A DNA stretch of 40,598 bases from NCBI GenBank assembly GCA_005808665.1, contig SYLG01000088.1, positions 1 to 40,598 on the forward strand, read 5' to 3'. The stretch's first letter is position 1; each line of letters begins with the position of its first letter. Under the pieces are notes generated by a model that did not search any database, was not told where the DNA came from, and saw only the letters and a list, made by a program, of their open reading frames with translations. This document shows, piece by piece, positions 17,353-25,551 of the stretch. The stretch is from Planctomycetia bacterium (GTDB taxonomy: Bacteria; Planctomycetota; Planctomycetia; Gemmatales; Gemmataceae). The position numbers and the translations under genes are program-made.

Positions 17353-17399
17353 AAAAACCTCAAGGCCCGGAGGATATTCCCCCGAGCCTTGTGGTTTTT
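17353..17399. terminator. Bidirectional terminator between nusA and the sigma factor gene
   Basis: Arms 17353-17370 and 17382-17399 pair over 18 positions with two mismatches around an 11-nt loop. The outer arms are AAAAACC and GGTTTTT, so each strand ends in a T-run. It lies 32 bp after the nusA stop and 15 bp beyond the end of the convergent sigma factor gene, so it can serve both. Confidence 0.85.
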
Positions 17400-17414
17400 G
17401 CTTATCCTTATCGG

Positions 17415-18191
17415 CTAGAATCCAAATTCGGGGCGCCTTTCGGCAAGTTGGTTCTGAAGCCTTTGAACGATGCTTGAGTGCATCTGGCTCACCCTGGATT
17501 CACTCAGGTCAAGGGTACTCCCGATCTCCTTCATTGTCATGTCCTCATAATAATAGAGGATAATGATAAGGCGTTCATTGCGGTTGAGCCCCCGGGTTAC
17601 CAGGTGCATCAGGTCGCGATTTTGAATCTTGTGGGTGGGATCTTCGGCCTTCTTGTCCTCGATGATATCAATCTCGCGGACATCCTTGTAGCTGTCCGTT
17701 TCATACCATTTTTTGTTGAGGCTGACCTGGGTTACCGCAGTTGCTTCCGCGGCGAGTTTGTTGAACTCTGCCACAGGGAGGTCCATTTTCTTGGCCATTT
17801 CATCAGGCAAAGGTGGGCGACCCAATGACCCTTCGAGTTGTTTGCGGGCAGCTTCCACTTTGCCGGCTTTGCTTCGGACAAGACGGGGAACCCAATCCAT
17901 GGTTCGTAGCTCATCAAGCATTGCCCCGCGGATTCGTGGAACACAGTAGGTCTCAAATTTGACACCCCGTTCCAGGTCGAACGCTTCAATGGCATCCAAC
18001 AGGCCGAAAAGTCCGGAGCTTGACAGGTCGTCCAATTCGACGCCATCAGGCAGCCGGTTCCAGATCCGTTCCGCATTGTAGCGGACCAGACGCAGATATT
18101 TTTCCATCAGAAAGTTGCGTAGTTCGATGGTGGGATTGGCACGATATTCACGCCAAACCTGATTGGTGTCGACTTCAACTTCTGTTTGCAT
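17415..18191 (-). CDS. FliA/WhiG-type RNA polymerase sigma factor
   Basis: Alternative sigma-70 family factor of the FliA/WhiG group, 258 residues, a normal size. Region 2 includes RNFLMEKYLRLVRYNAERIW and DDLSSSGLFGLLDAIEAF with FETYCVPRIRGAMLDELR (about residues 25-95), the group's strong signature. Region 3 (about 105-165) contains LGRPPLPDEMAKKM. Region 4 ends with LNRNERLIIILYYYEDMTMKEIG and LDLSESRVSQMHSSIVQRL, the -35-binding helix-turn-helix. I chose the ATG at 18191, which gives the expected N-terminus (MQTEVEVDTNQVW); an upstream start at 18266 adds 25 residues unlike the family. No flagellar or sporulation gene is nearby and no anti-sigma gene is adjacent, so the regulon is unknown. 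It is convergent with nusA. Confidence 0.94.
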   Translation of the reverse strand: MQTEVEVDTNQVWREYRANPTIELRNFLMEKYLRLVRYNAERIWNRLPDGVELDDLSSSGLFGLLDAIEAFDLERGVKFETYCVPRIRGAMLDELRTMDWVPRLVRSKAGKVEAARKQLEGSLGRPPLPDEMAKKMDLPVAEFNKLAAEATAVTQVSLNKKWYETDSYKDVREIDIIEDKKAEDPTHKIQNRDLMHLVTRGLNRNERLIIILYYYEDMTMKEIGSTLDLSESRVSQMHSSIVQRLQNQLAERRPEFGF

Positions 18192-18856
18192 GCCGCTCGC
18201 CCCCAAGAGCTGGACCGGGAATCCCGGTCCGTTAAAAATGACACTCCAGAGAGGAAAAGAAAACAACCGGATGGGTTACAGACCATGGGTCCAAACCCTT
18301 CTCCGGGAGATTCCCTCCCCCCGGACCACCTGTACCGACGAACCCTTTCGGGAACCCCCCGCCGGTACAGGTTGGCCGAAGCCAAAAAGCCTCAACATGC
18401 CATCTGTCTTCCATGACACCACGGATAAGGAATCCTTGGCATCCACTAATGTCGGGTGTCCCGGTCAGCCTTCTTTAATGAAACCCAAATCGGATCGCAT
18501 TTGAAGAATTTTCAAAAACCCAGGTTCGCCTCCAGCAAAGTCCCCACTTCGCCTGTTGCCAACCGGTTCCTGACCGTTAACCTTCCAATCGGCTTGAATG
18601 AAGCACAATTGCGTCCCCACGCTTTTGGGCTTCCTCAGGTCCGATGGCGGGCAAATAGTGTTTTTCCCGCACCCATGTCAAGTTTGAAATCCTCACAAAA
18701 GGAGAAGATTTTTTTGAAAGAAATGCAAATTCCAACGGATGTGCCGGATATGCCGACAACCCGGGTCAGGGAGTTACGGTAAAGTATGCTGTCTGCTAAA
18801 GACAAAGCCGTGCCCGTTTGGGACAATACGGGGAAACACCCTTGGAGTTCTGTCCC
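18192..18856. other. Gene-poor stretch upstream of the sigma factor
   Basis: About 665 bp in which several overlapping frames exist on both strands, none with a ribosome-binding site and a recognisable product. It must contain the promoter of the sigma factor gene. The AAGGAG at about 18701 is followed only by a 20-codon frame starting at 18723. Nothing is called. Confidence 0.45.
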
Positions 18857-19276
18857 ATGAATGGCTGGTTGATCAAGATGCTTTACCTTTCGTCTACCCT
18901 GCCTCTGGGTGGGGTGGCGATTCCCCCAGTCGTCCCGGACCCCGATCCTGCCGAACCCCACCGGACCCAACCGGTACCCCAGGTTTTGGGAAATGGGTTT
19001 GCCGATAGAAAACTTTCCTTTGGGGATGATCCGCTTCAAGGTCACGACACCGGGCATCCGGATTACACCCTTCCCGAAGGATTAGGGTGCACGGGTTTTT
19101 ATCGGGGATCTCCAAGAACCATTTGGAACCATGCTTCGGTGGATGGTGCGGGCGAGTTTCGACCAAGAATTCTGTATGTTCCCGGCGAAGGGTCCTTCCG
19201 GTCCCTGGATGGCAGGCCCATGCCCCAAATGCGGGCCCTGCCACAATTCTGGAACATGGGTAGCCCAATTGAATAA
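18857..19276 (+). CDS. Possible hypothetical protein, weak support
   Basis: A 139-codon frame begins at an ATG with GGAG about 9 nt upstream. Its N-terminus (MNGWLIKMLYLSSTLPLGG) is weakly signal-peptide-like and is followed by a Pro/Asp-rich stretch (PPVVPDPDPAEPHRTQPVPQ), as in the linker of an exported protein. Part of the frame favours G or C at third positions like neighbouring genes. Opposite-strand frames of similar length overlap it and no motif is recognised, so it may not be real. It would be the first of a short plus-strand series with the 55-residue membrane protein and the aldo/keto reductase. Confidence 0.3.
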   Translation: MNGWLIKMLYLSSTLPLGGVAIPPVVPDPDPAEPHRTQPVPQVLGNGFADRKLSFGDDPLQGHDTGHPDYTLPEGLGCTGFYRGSPRTIWNHASVDGAGEFRPRILYVPGEGSFRSLDGRPMPQMRALPQFWNMGSPIE

Positions 19277-19326
19277 AATGCCTTCATGGGTTTTTCATGG
19301 GCCTCAATTGACAGGTTGATCCACCA

Positions 19327-19494
19327 ATGAGCCACGATAGTGAACCGGTTGTTCCTGGTAAGGAAGGGCCAACGGACAGGGCCCTCCTCAAAAAATTGAG
19401 CTTCCTGCTCCTTTCGGTTTTCCTTTTTGGCATCGGCCTTTATTCCTGGATCGCTTATGAAACCACCCTCACCGGCCACTGGTCGGGTTTCTGA
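19327..19494 (+). CDS. 55-residue single-span membrane protein
   Basis: A 55-residue frame with a polar N-terminus (MSHDSEPVVPGKEGPTDRA), one transmembrane helix (LSFLLLSVFLFGIGLYSWIA, about residues 24-43) and a short outside tail ending TGHWSGF. The basic residues before the helix (RALLKK) predict a cytoplasmic N-terminus. The ribosome-binding site is weak. It ends 38 bp before the aldo/keto reductase, and a shared transcript is likely. The function is unknown. The sharp amphipathic layout and the position support it being real. Confidence 0.55.
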   Translation: MSHDSEPVVPGKEGPTDRALLKKLSFLLLSVFLFGIGLYSWIAYETTLTGHWSGF

Positions 19495-19532
19495 TTCCCC
19501 TTGATTTCTTCCGCACCTTGCAAGGCCAACCA

Positions 19533-20522
19533 ATGAGCATCCTCCGCAAACTGGGTCGAAACGGCCCGCAACTTTTCCCGGTCGGTTTCGGGAGTTGGGC
19601 GTTAGGTGGTCAATGGGGTTCCCAGGATGATGGGGAATCGGTCAAGGCCCTCCATCGAGCCCTGGACCTTGGTGTCAACCTGATTGACACCGCCGCAGGC
19701 TATGGGGATGGTCATAGCGAAAGAATCATTGCCAAGGCCCTGTCGGAACGATCCGACAAACCCTTTCTTGCTACCAAGACCCCGCCCTTGCCCGGTCCGT
19801 GGCCACCTTCTCCCTGGTGCCTGGCCCGCGAACGCTATCCGGAAAAATACTTGATTGCCAATGTCGAAGAACGACTCAGGAACCTTGGGGTGGAGCGGAT
19901 CGACCTATTACAACTGCATACCTGGACCAGGGCTTGGAACAGGGACCCCTATCCCCTTGAGGTATTGGCAAAACTCAAAAAGCAGGGCAAGATTGGCTTG
20001 GTCGGCCTTTGTACCCCGGAACAGGACCAAAACTCCGTGATCGGCCCTATGCGGGTTGGCCTGGTCGATGTGGTCCAGGTGATCTTCAACCTTTTTGACC
20101 AGGAGGCTGCCGCAGAAATTTTGCCCGATGCGGCCAGGCAACAAACAGGTATCATCGTCCGGGTCCCCTTGGACGAGGGTTCCCTTTCAGGGAAGTACAC
20201 TGGCCACCACATATTCCCCGACGGGGATTTCAGGACCTCCTTTTTCCAGGGGGATCGGCTCGTCCGCACGGTGGCTCGGGTGGATGCCATCAAGGCGGAC
20301 ATCGCCGAGTTTGACCTTGGGCCAGAATGGACCCTGCCACGGGTTGCCCTCCGCTATGCCTTGGACCAGGCTGGAGTGAGTATCATCATTCCAGGAATGC
20401 GAAACCTGGGCCAGGTAGAGGACAACACCTCGGTGGCCAATTTACCTCCCTTGCCTCCAGAGTTTGCCACCCGGCTTCGCCGCCACAATTGGCTCCGGGG
20501 CGTTTGGTATGGGGGCAAATGA
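19533..20522 (+). CDS. Aldo/keto reductase family oxidoreductase
   Basis: An NAD(P)H-dependent aldo/keto reductase of 329 residues with a TIM-barrel fold. It opens with FPVGFGSWALGGQWG, and the family signature NLIDTAAGYGDGHSERIIAKAL holds catalytic Asp and Tyr (about residues 54-62). The catalytic Lys is in FLATKT (about residue 80). LGVERIDLLQLHTW carries the catalytic His, and the C-terminal nucleotide site includes ALDQAGVSIIIPGMRNLGQVEDN. The substrate is unknown. I chose the ATG at 19533 (MSILRKLGRNG) with AAGG upstream; an in-frame TTG at 19518 adds only five residues. The secreted propeller protein follows after 53 bp on the same strand. Confidence 0.93.
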   Translation: MSILRKLGRNGPQLFPVGFGSWALGGQWGSQDDGESVKALHRALDLGVNLIDTAAGYGDGHSERIIAKALSERSDKPFLATKTPPLPGPWPPSPWCLARERYPEKYLIANVEERLRNLGVERIDLLQLHTWTRAWNRDPYPLEVLAKLKKQGKIGLVGLCTPEQDQNSVIGPMRVGLVDVVQVIFNLFDQEAAAEILPDAARQQTGIIVRVPLDEGSLSGKYTGHHIFPDGDFRTSFFQGDRLVRTVARVDAIKADIAEFDLGPEWTLPRVALRYALDQAGVSIIIPGMRNLGQVEDNTSVANLPPLPPEFATRLRRHNWLRGVWYGGK

Positions 20523-20575
20523 TTTTCCCGGCTTTCTCCGGTTCCTACCTTTGCCAACTTTGAAAGGAATCTATC

Positions 20576-21490
20576 ATGGTTTTTCTTTCTTTTTTTTGTC
20601 GTCCCCTGATGGGGCTACCGCTGGTTCTCCTTCTTTCAGGAGGGCTTTTGGCGGAAGAACCGATCTCCCACAGTTTCCTGGCAACAGGCGGTGCCACCTA
20701 CATTCGCTCCCATGATGGGAAAATCACCTGGCAGTTCCCGCATGGTTCCCGCGACGGTGAAGTTTTGGAGGACCGGTCGGTCCTTTTGGCCCTCTCCAAA
20801 AGCAAGGCCCATCCGGGAGGAGCGGCCGCCATTGTTGATCCTTCGGGTAAAATTGCCTTTCTTTACGAAGGGACCCAAACCGAGGTCAACACCGTACAAA
20901 TGCTCAAAAGCGGGGCGATCTTGATGACTGAGGCAGGGGCAAAACCCCGGATTCTTGAAATAAGCCGCGAGGGCAAAATCCTCGCCGAGGTGGCCATCCA
21001 GGCTCAAACCAGGGACCACCATCTGCAATCGCGAATGACCAGAAAGTTGGCAAATGGCAATTATCTTGTGCCCCAATTGCTGGACGAGGTGGTTCGCGAA
21101 TATACTCCCGGTGGAAAAATTGTTTGGGAGGTAAAGACTCCCTATTGGCCTTTTACGGCGATCCGTCTACCCGATGGCAACACCCTGATCGGTTGTACCC
21201 TGAAAGATTTGGTGATCGAGGTCGATTCCATGGGCAAATTGGTTTGGCAGGTCGACAATAGGGATCTGGGAAGTCGCTTGATTAATGACGCCTGCGGGAT
21301 TCAGCGCCTCCCCAATGGCAACACCGTTATCACCAGCCATCATGCCCAAAAAGACGAGGTGCGCCTGGTCGAGGTCAATCGGGACAAAAAGGTGGTTTGG
21401 ACCCACAGGGACCAGGCCAAGCCTGGCATCCACCACTTCCAGATCCTGGACACGAATGGCGTGAAATTATCGAATCAAAAATGGCGGTAA
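20576..21490 (+). CDS. Secreted beta-propeller protein (PQQ-like/arylsulfotransferase-like repeats)
   Basis: A 304-residue exported protein. A signal peptide covers about residues 1-26 (hydrophobic core LMGLPLVLLLSGGLLA). The mature part is made of repeated blades with the pattern 'GKI-W-...-PNGN-T-L-': examples are GKITWQFPHG, REGKILAEV, GGKIVWEV, LPDGNTLIGC, MGKLVWQVDN, LPNGNTVITSH and DKKVVWTH. Repeats with DGNTLI are typical of six-bladed propellers seen in many planctomycete envelope proteins. It has no haem or PQQ-binding residues that I can identify, so an enzymatic role is not supported. AAAGGA lies about 9 nt before the ATG. Confidence 0.85.
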   Translation: MVFLSFFCRPLMGLPLVLLLSGGLLAEEPISHSFLATGGATYIRSHDGKITWQFPHGSRDGEVLEDRSVLLALSKSKAHPGGAAAIVDPSGKIAFLYEGTQTEVNTVQMLKSGAILMTEAGAKPRILEISREGKILAEVAIQAQTRDHHLQSRMTRKLANGNYLVPQLLDEVVREYTPGGKIVWEVKTPYWPFTAIRLPDGNTLIGCTLKDLVIEVDSMGKLVWQVDNRDLGSRLINDACGIQRLPNGNTVITSHHAQKDEVRLVEVNRDKKVVWTHRDQAKPGIHHFQILDTNGVKLSNQKWR

Positions 21491-21630
21491 ATCCGGGAAA
21501 ATGCCAAGCGAATGCCTTCCGATAGCCGTTTCATGTCAATCGAAACCGAATCACGATATCCCAAATCCGGTGGTTCACCACAAAGCCCAAGTCCTAACCG
21601 TTCGTTCCTGGTGGCTAGCCAGCTAATTTG

Positions 21631-22080
21631 CTATGCCTCAGGCGATTGGTCGATCTGGATACTGAATCCGTCCAGGTCGATTTCGTCCCCTTTGTCGGGA
21701 TCGACCGGCCCCCCGCCCCGAATGAGACCAAGGCGGACAAAAACCTGAATGGTAGCAGGTTGGCCATGGATGTCATAGCCATTTGAAGTTACATTCCCTT
21801 CGACGACAAAACACCAGAGCCTCTCCTCGCCATTTACGGGAGAAGCCTCTTCCTGCCAGGCTTTCAGGGTTCGGATGACGGCTTGCAAGGCCGATTTCCA
21901 GTTTTTCACATCATCAACAATTACATGTTGGCCATCCACATCTTCATCCACCCGCAGTTTGCCAGACTTTCGCAGGTTGTCAAATATGCGGTGTTCAAGG
22001 GCGGTGGAGCGCCATGGATCACGAAGGTGGAGGTGGACTCGGGGTGTTTCAAAAGTAAGGCCAAAAATTTGGATGCGCAT
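21631..22080 (-). CDS. Conserved-looking hypothetical protein
   Basis: A 149-residue soluble protein that I do not recognise. It opens MRIQIFGLTFETPRVHLHL, then a helical part (ALEHRIFDNLRKSGKLRVDED, VDDVKNWKSALQAVIRTLKAW) and a beta-rich half ending with an acidic stretch (GDEIDLDGFSIQIDQSPEA). It begins 34 bp after the DHH phosphoesterase gene ends; a longer version starting at 22179 would overlap that gene by 65 bp, so I prefer the ATG at 22080 with GGAATC before it. It is the last of a likely three-gene unit with the EVE-domain protein and the DHH phosphoesterase. Confidence 0.65.
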   Translation of the reverse strand: MRIQIFGLTFETPRVHLHLRDPWRSTALEHRIFDNLRKSGKLRVDEDVDGQHVIVDDVKNWKSALQAVIRTLKAWQEEASPVNGEERLWCFVVEGNVTSNGYDIHGQPATIQVFVRLGLIRGGGPVDPDKGDEIDLDGFSIQIDQSPEA

Positions 22081-22114
22081 TAAGGATTCCGCAAAGTAGA
22101 CGAAAGGGAAAAGA

Positions 22115-23158
22115 TCAGCTCTGTAGATTTTGTAGAAGTTCCTTGCGACTAACCAGTCTTTGGCCCCGTTGTTCATCAATTTGCAAAACCTTCAGGAGCC
22201 TCCGTCGTAATTCGACCTGTACCGATTCCAAAAGGGCCACACCTGGCCCCGGCAATGGAACACACCCGCCCGCCCGACGGTCGTGACCGCCGGCCCGGCC
22301 CATGTCACCCACCACTTTTTTCAACAATTCCCCCGCTTGGGCGTTGGCTTTGGCAGCGCGCATGGAAAGGATCAATTGGTTATCGTGGAGGCCTACACAT
22401 ACTGCCCAATCAACCTCTTCAAAGCGGATAAGATATTCCACCACCTCCGCAGCGAGTTCGGGCTGGGGCAGGTCTGAGATCCAGCTGATGATTAGGTTGT
22501 CGTATATAAACGAACTTTGCAAAGCCTGCACCAGGCAGCCAAAGTAGCTTTGGGGCAGCCTGGCATGGCGGATTCGGGCCAAAAGATTTTTGTCTGCCAA
22601 AGGAAAGAGGTATTCCTGGGCATTATCGTCGTTGGGACCTGCTTCCCGGGGAAAACCTGCCAGTTCCGTTTCGATACCGTACCAAAGTCCGGTGGCCACT
22701 TTTCGCTCGGGTTCAACCCCTTGTTCGCGAAGGTAACTGGTGACCAGGGTACAAGTTGCGCCCAATGCAGGCCGAATATCCACAAACAACACATCTTCCA
22801 AATCCCCACGGGTTTCGTGGTGATCAATAACGAAGTGAACGGGTATTTCTCCATCGAGGTTGTGCCTCCCCGTATTGGGTTGGCTATCCACCATGACTAC
22901 CATTTCGTTGGCAATGAGTTCAATTTCCTCGATGGGGATCAAATCCAAACCAAGGCATTCGACCATGGCCTTGTTTTCGGCCCGACTGATGATCCCATCG
23001 CGGGTCAAACGGGTGGGAATATCCCATTTTTCCTGAACAAGTTGGGCCAAACCCATCATGCTAGCCAAGCTGTCTGGGTCGGGTTGGACATGGCTTAGAA
23101 ATGTCACCCGGGATGCATCACCAAGGCGTTCCAAAAAACGATCAGATCTTCTTGCCAT
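22115..23158 (-). CDS. DHH-family phosphoesterase (NrnA/RecJ-like)
   Basis: A 347-residue DHH-DHHA1 phosphoesterase, a type that hydrolyses short oligoribonucleotides, pAp or cyclic-dinucleotide products using manganese. The DHH motifs are visible in order: FLSHVQPDPDSLASMMGL (motif I, about residues 20-37), MVVMVDSQPNTGR (motif II, about 86-98), FVIDHHETRG (motif III, about 109-118), and the DHHA1 substrate loop GDMGRAGGHDRRAGGCVP (about 284-301). The first motif has HVQPDPDS rather than the common H-x-N-P-D-x-D-A. The size and domain order fit NrnA-like nanoRNases, but the exact substrate cannot be read from sequence. The EVE-domain gene ends 14 bp upstream, so the two are cotranscribed. 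Confidence 0.9.
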   Translation of the reverse strand: MARRSDRFLERLGDASRVTFLSHVQPDPDSLASMMGLAQLVQEKWDIPTRLTRDGIISRAENKAMVECLGLDLIPIEEIELIANEMVVMVDSQPNTGRHNLDGEIPVHFVIDHHETRGDLEDVLFVDIRPALGATCTLVTSYLREQGVEPERKVATGLWYGIETELAGFPREAGPNDDNAQEYLFPLADKNLLARIRHARLPQSYFGCLVQALQSSFIYDNLIISWISDLPQPELAAEVVEYLIRFEEVDWAVCVGLHDNQLILSMRAAKANAQAGELLKKVVGDMGRAGGHDRRAGGCVPLPGPGVALLESVQVELRRRLLKVLQIDEQRGQRLVSRKELLQNLQS

Positions 23159-23172
23159 ATTGGACTAAAACC

Positions 23173-23670
23173 TCATCCTTCCCGGGAGGGAAAAACCCCT
23201 CCAGGAGATTTCATTTGGGCCATGGAGTCAATCCGTTTGGCAATTGCCCTTTCCACGGGCATTACAGATAGTCTTGAATTGGTCACCAGATCCCATTTGG
23301 CAAGGTCGGGGTCGGCTTTGATTTCAGCAAGGGTCACTTGCCGGGCAAGTTTGAATAAAGGCCGAACCTTTACGCCGACCGCCTTTTCATCGGAAGAACC
23401 GGGAATAGGTAGAGGCCCCGAGACGACCTCCATGACTCCAACGATCGCTTTGATTTTGCCGGTTTGATAAAAGTAGGCGTAATCCCCCACACTCACCTTG
23501 CGAAGGTGGATCCTGGCCAGGGCATTATCCACTCCATCCCAAAGGGTTTCCCCTTCGGCAACCAGTCGGTCGTAAGAGTAAGTTTCGGGCTCTTCCTTAA
23601 ACAGCCAAGTTTTCGATTTTGCATCCCGCAAGCTTGGATTCACACCGGCAGCAGGTTCATCCCGAGACAT
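23173..23670 (-). CDS. EVE-domain protein
   Basis: A 165-residue protein composed mainly of an EVE domain, a PUA-like fold that reads modified bases in DNA or RNA. The family signature is clear: SKTWLFKEEPETYSYDRL near residue 20, LWDGVDNALARIHLRKVSVGDYAYFYQTG (split here for position: about 40-70), then IVGVMEVVSG and a terminal RLSVMPVE. The ATG at 23670 gives a short hydrophilic N-terminus as in relatives; an in-frame TTG at 23775 would add 35 residues. EVE proteins are sometimes found beside modification-dependent restriction systems; here it sits with a DHH nuclease, not in the type I locus, which lies 4.5 kb away. The ligand is unknown. Confidence 0.88.
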   Translation of the reverse strand: MSRDEPAAGVNPSLRDAKSKTWLFKEEPETYSYDRLVAEGETLWDGVDNALARIHLRKVSVGDYAYFYQTGKIKAIVGVMEVVSGPLPIPGSSDEKAVGVKVRPLFKLARQVTLAEIKADPDLAKWDLVTNSRLSVMPVERAIAKRIDSMAQMKSPGGVFPSREG

Positions 23671-24201
23671 TTTGAGCGGAGAAGTAAACCTCTCCCCGTG
23701 GCCCAGCAGGACATGGGTCCCCCATGCAACCCCCACCGACAGATTTATCTTACCCTTAAAGGAGGAAATCAACAATCGAAATCAGGGGGCACTACAAAAC
23801 AAAATACCCAAACTTCCCCTTCTTGCCAAAGCCCCAGGAAAAATGCCGCCCTTAACCCAAGGCACTAATGGATCGCCATTTTTAAATTCACAACTTCTTG
23901 TTTATTCAATACTTAGAGTAAAAAAATGGCACCATTAATCCCCCCAAGGGGAGCCCTTTGTCCTTTGGTTTGGCTTGAAAAACAGGCACACCTTCACAAC
24001 CCGGATTACCCATTTCAGGGGAGGAGGTAATCCCTTGCCTTGTTTCCTTGCCACAAAAGCTAGAAGGCATCCTTGGGGCATTGGTGCTGGGGATACTATT
24101 CTAAGGGGTATCGAATCCTTCCATTGATCCATCGAACCTTCCGTTCACCAAAGGGAACCAATAGGTGCCAGACGGAAAAGGATCGTTTTTAGGGACCCGT
24201 T
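23671..24201. other. Divergent intergenic gap, no gene seen
   Basis: About 530 bp between the divergent EVE-domain and PQQ-propeller genes. It holds an AT-rich block around 23875-23930 that may contain promoters. A GGAGG at 23761-23765 is on the plus strand but leads into no long frame. No RNA gene or repeat was recognised. Confidence 0.5.
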
Positions 24202-25551
24202 TTGATTTCCTTCCCCAAACTTCTTGGCAGCCCTTTGCGATTCCTTTTCCAAGGGGCGTTATTAACCGCCACCATTTTCCAGTGGACCCTTTTTTCCCAA
24301 ACAGAAAGTTCCCCGGGCCAAACCCCTTTCCTCAAGTCAAAGCAAACTTTCAAAGGCACCCAAAACATCTCATGGCGGTTTGATGGGAACGGTCAATTCC
24401 CTGACATCCATCCTCCCCATGAATGGGGACCGGGCAAAAACATCCTTTGGAAATCCCCCCTCGAAATGGGAGGTTATTCCTCTCCCATTGTGGTGAAAAA
24501 CAAAATCTTCGTCACGGAGGAAATGGGAAGCCTCGTCTGCCTTGATCTATCGGAGGGGAAACTACTATGGCGAAAAGATCTTTTCAGCCTGAATAGCAAA
24601 GACATCCCCTCGGAATTGTCCAAAAAACTTATGCGGGGATGCGGGGGAGATAGCAAACAATCAACTCCTACCCCGACAAGCAATGGCGAATTGGTCTTTT
24701 ATATCAATGCCATGGGACTTTGTGCCTGTTATGACCTGGATGGCAACCTGCTCTGGATCCGGATCATCGAGACGGCAGAAGACGAGGAACACTTTAGTGC
24801 CTCACCTGTTTTCGACGGGGACAGGATCCTCCTTTCGTGGGGAGGGATGTTGGTTCTTGACGCAAAAAGTGGCAAGACCCTGTGGAAAAACGATGCGGTC
24901 AGGACCACCCATGGGACACCGCTCATTACCACCATTGGAGGGGAAAAGGTGGTCATTACGCCTACAGGGAATATGGTTCGATTGGACACGGGTGAAGTGC
25001 TTTGTAGTGACTTGTTCCACTCCACCTATACCACCCCGGTGGTGGAGGGGAATGTTCTTTATGTCATTGATTCGGAGGCGCAAGCCCTGGAACTTCCCGC
25101 CAAGGTCAGCAAGGGAATGCAGCCAAGGTCCCTTTGGAAAACAAAACTGCAGGGAACCTTTATGGCATCCCCCATTTACCGGGACAGCCTTTTTTACACC
25201 CTTGAAAACCTCAAATGTCGCCTGCACATCCTCGAAGCAAAAACCGGAAAACTCCTGACCTTTACCCGAATCGTTGATGCCGAAAGTGGCGAGGAACGGA
25301 TCGAAACAGGGAGGCGGGTAGACGGATTGAAACCGGCTCATTACGCCTATGCAAGTCCGGTTGCGAGCCAAAAACATCTCTTTTTCTTCGATGATGCGGG
25401 GAATGCTACAGTCCTTGAACCGGGCCCTAACGGCAAGGTGGTCCGGGTAAACAGACTCGGGGACGCCCTTTCCGGCAGCCCTTTTTTCATCCAGGAAAAA
25501 ATCATTCTGAGGGGAATAAAATCCCTTTACTGTATCGGGGAAAAACCATGA
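24202..25551 (+). CDS. Secreted PQQ-like beta-propeller protein
   Basis: A 449-residue exported propeller. The start is a TTG with AGGGA about 8 nt upstream; it precedes a signal-peptide-like segment (FLFQGALLTATIFQWTLFSQ, about residues 14-33). Blades of the PQQ_2/BamB type repeat down the chain: WKSPLEMGGYSSPIVVKNKI, GSLVCLDLSEGKLLWRKD, ELVFYINAMGLCACYDLDGN, SASPVFDGDRILLSWGG, LVLDAKSGKTLWKND and YASPVASQKHLFFFDDAGNA. Such proteins share a fold with quinoprotein dehydrogenases, but no quinone-binding residues are evident, so a structural or binding role outside the cell is as likely as catalysis. Its TGA overlaps the ATG of the next propeller gene (ATGA), showing translational coupling. Confidence 0.87.
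   Translation: MISFPKLLGSPLRFLFQGALLTATIFQWTLFSQTESSPGQTPFLKSKQTFKGTQNISWRFDGNGQFPDIHPPHEWGPGKNILWKSPLEMGGYSSPIVVKNKIFVTEEMGSLVCLDLSEGKLLWRKDLFSLNSKDIPSELSKKLMRGCGGDSKQSTPTPTSNGELVFYINAMGLCACYDLDGNLLWIRIIETAEDEEHFSASPVFDGDRILLSWGGMLVLDAKSGKTLWKNDAVRTTHGTPLITTIGGEKVVITPTGNMVRLDTGEVLCSDLFHSTYTTPVVEGNVLYVIDSEAQALELPAKVSKGMQPRSLWKTKLQGTFMASPIYRDSLFYTLENLKCRLHILEAKTGKLLTFTRIVDAESGEERIETGRRVDGLKPAHYAYASPVASQKHLFFFDDAGNATVLEPGPNGKVVRVNRLGDALSGSPFFIQEKIILRGIKSLYCIGEKP

Noticed and set aside
21167-21436. Minus-strand frame opposite the secreted propeller gene
   Set aside because: It is a shadow of the repeated blades on the plus strand, with no start signal or family motif.
22081-22179. Longer start for the unknown protein downstream of the DHH gene
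   Set aside because: It would overlap the DHH phosphoesterase gene by 65 bp and has no better ribosome-binding site than the ATG at 22080.
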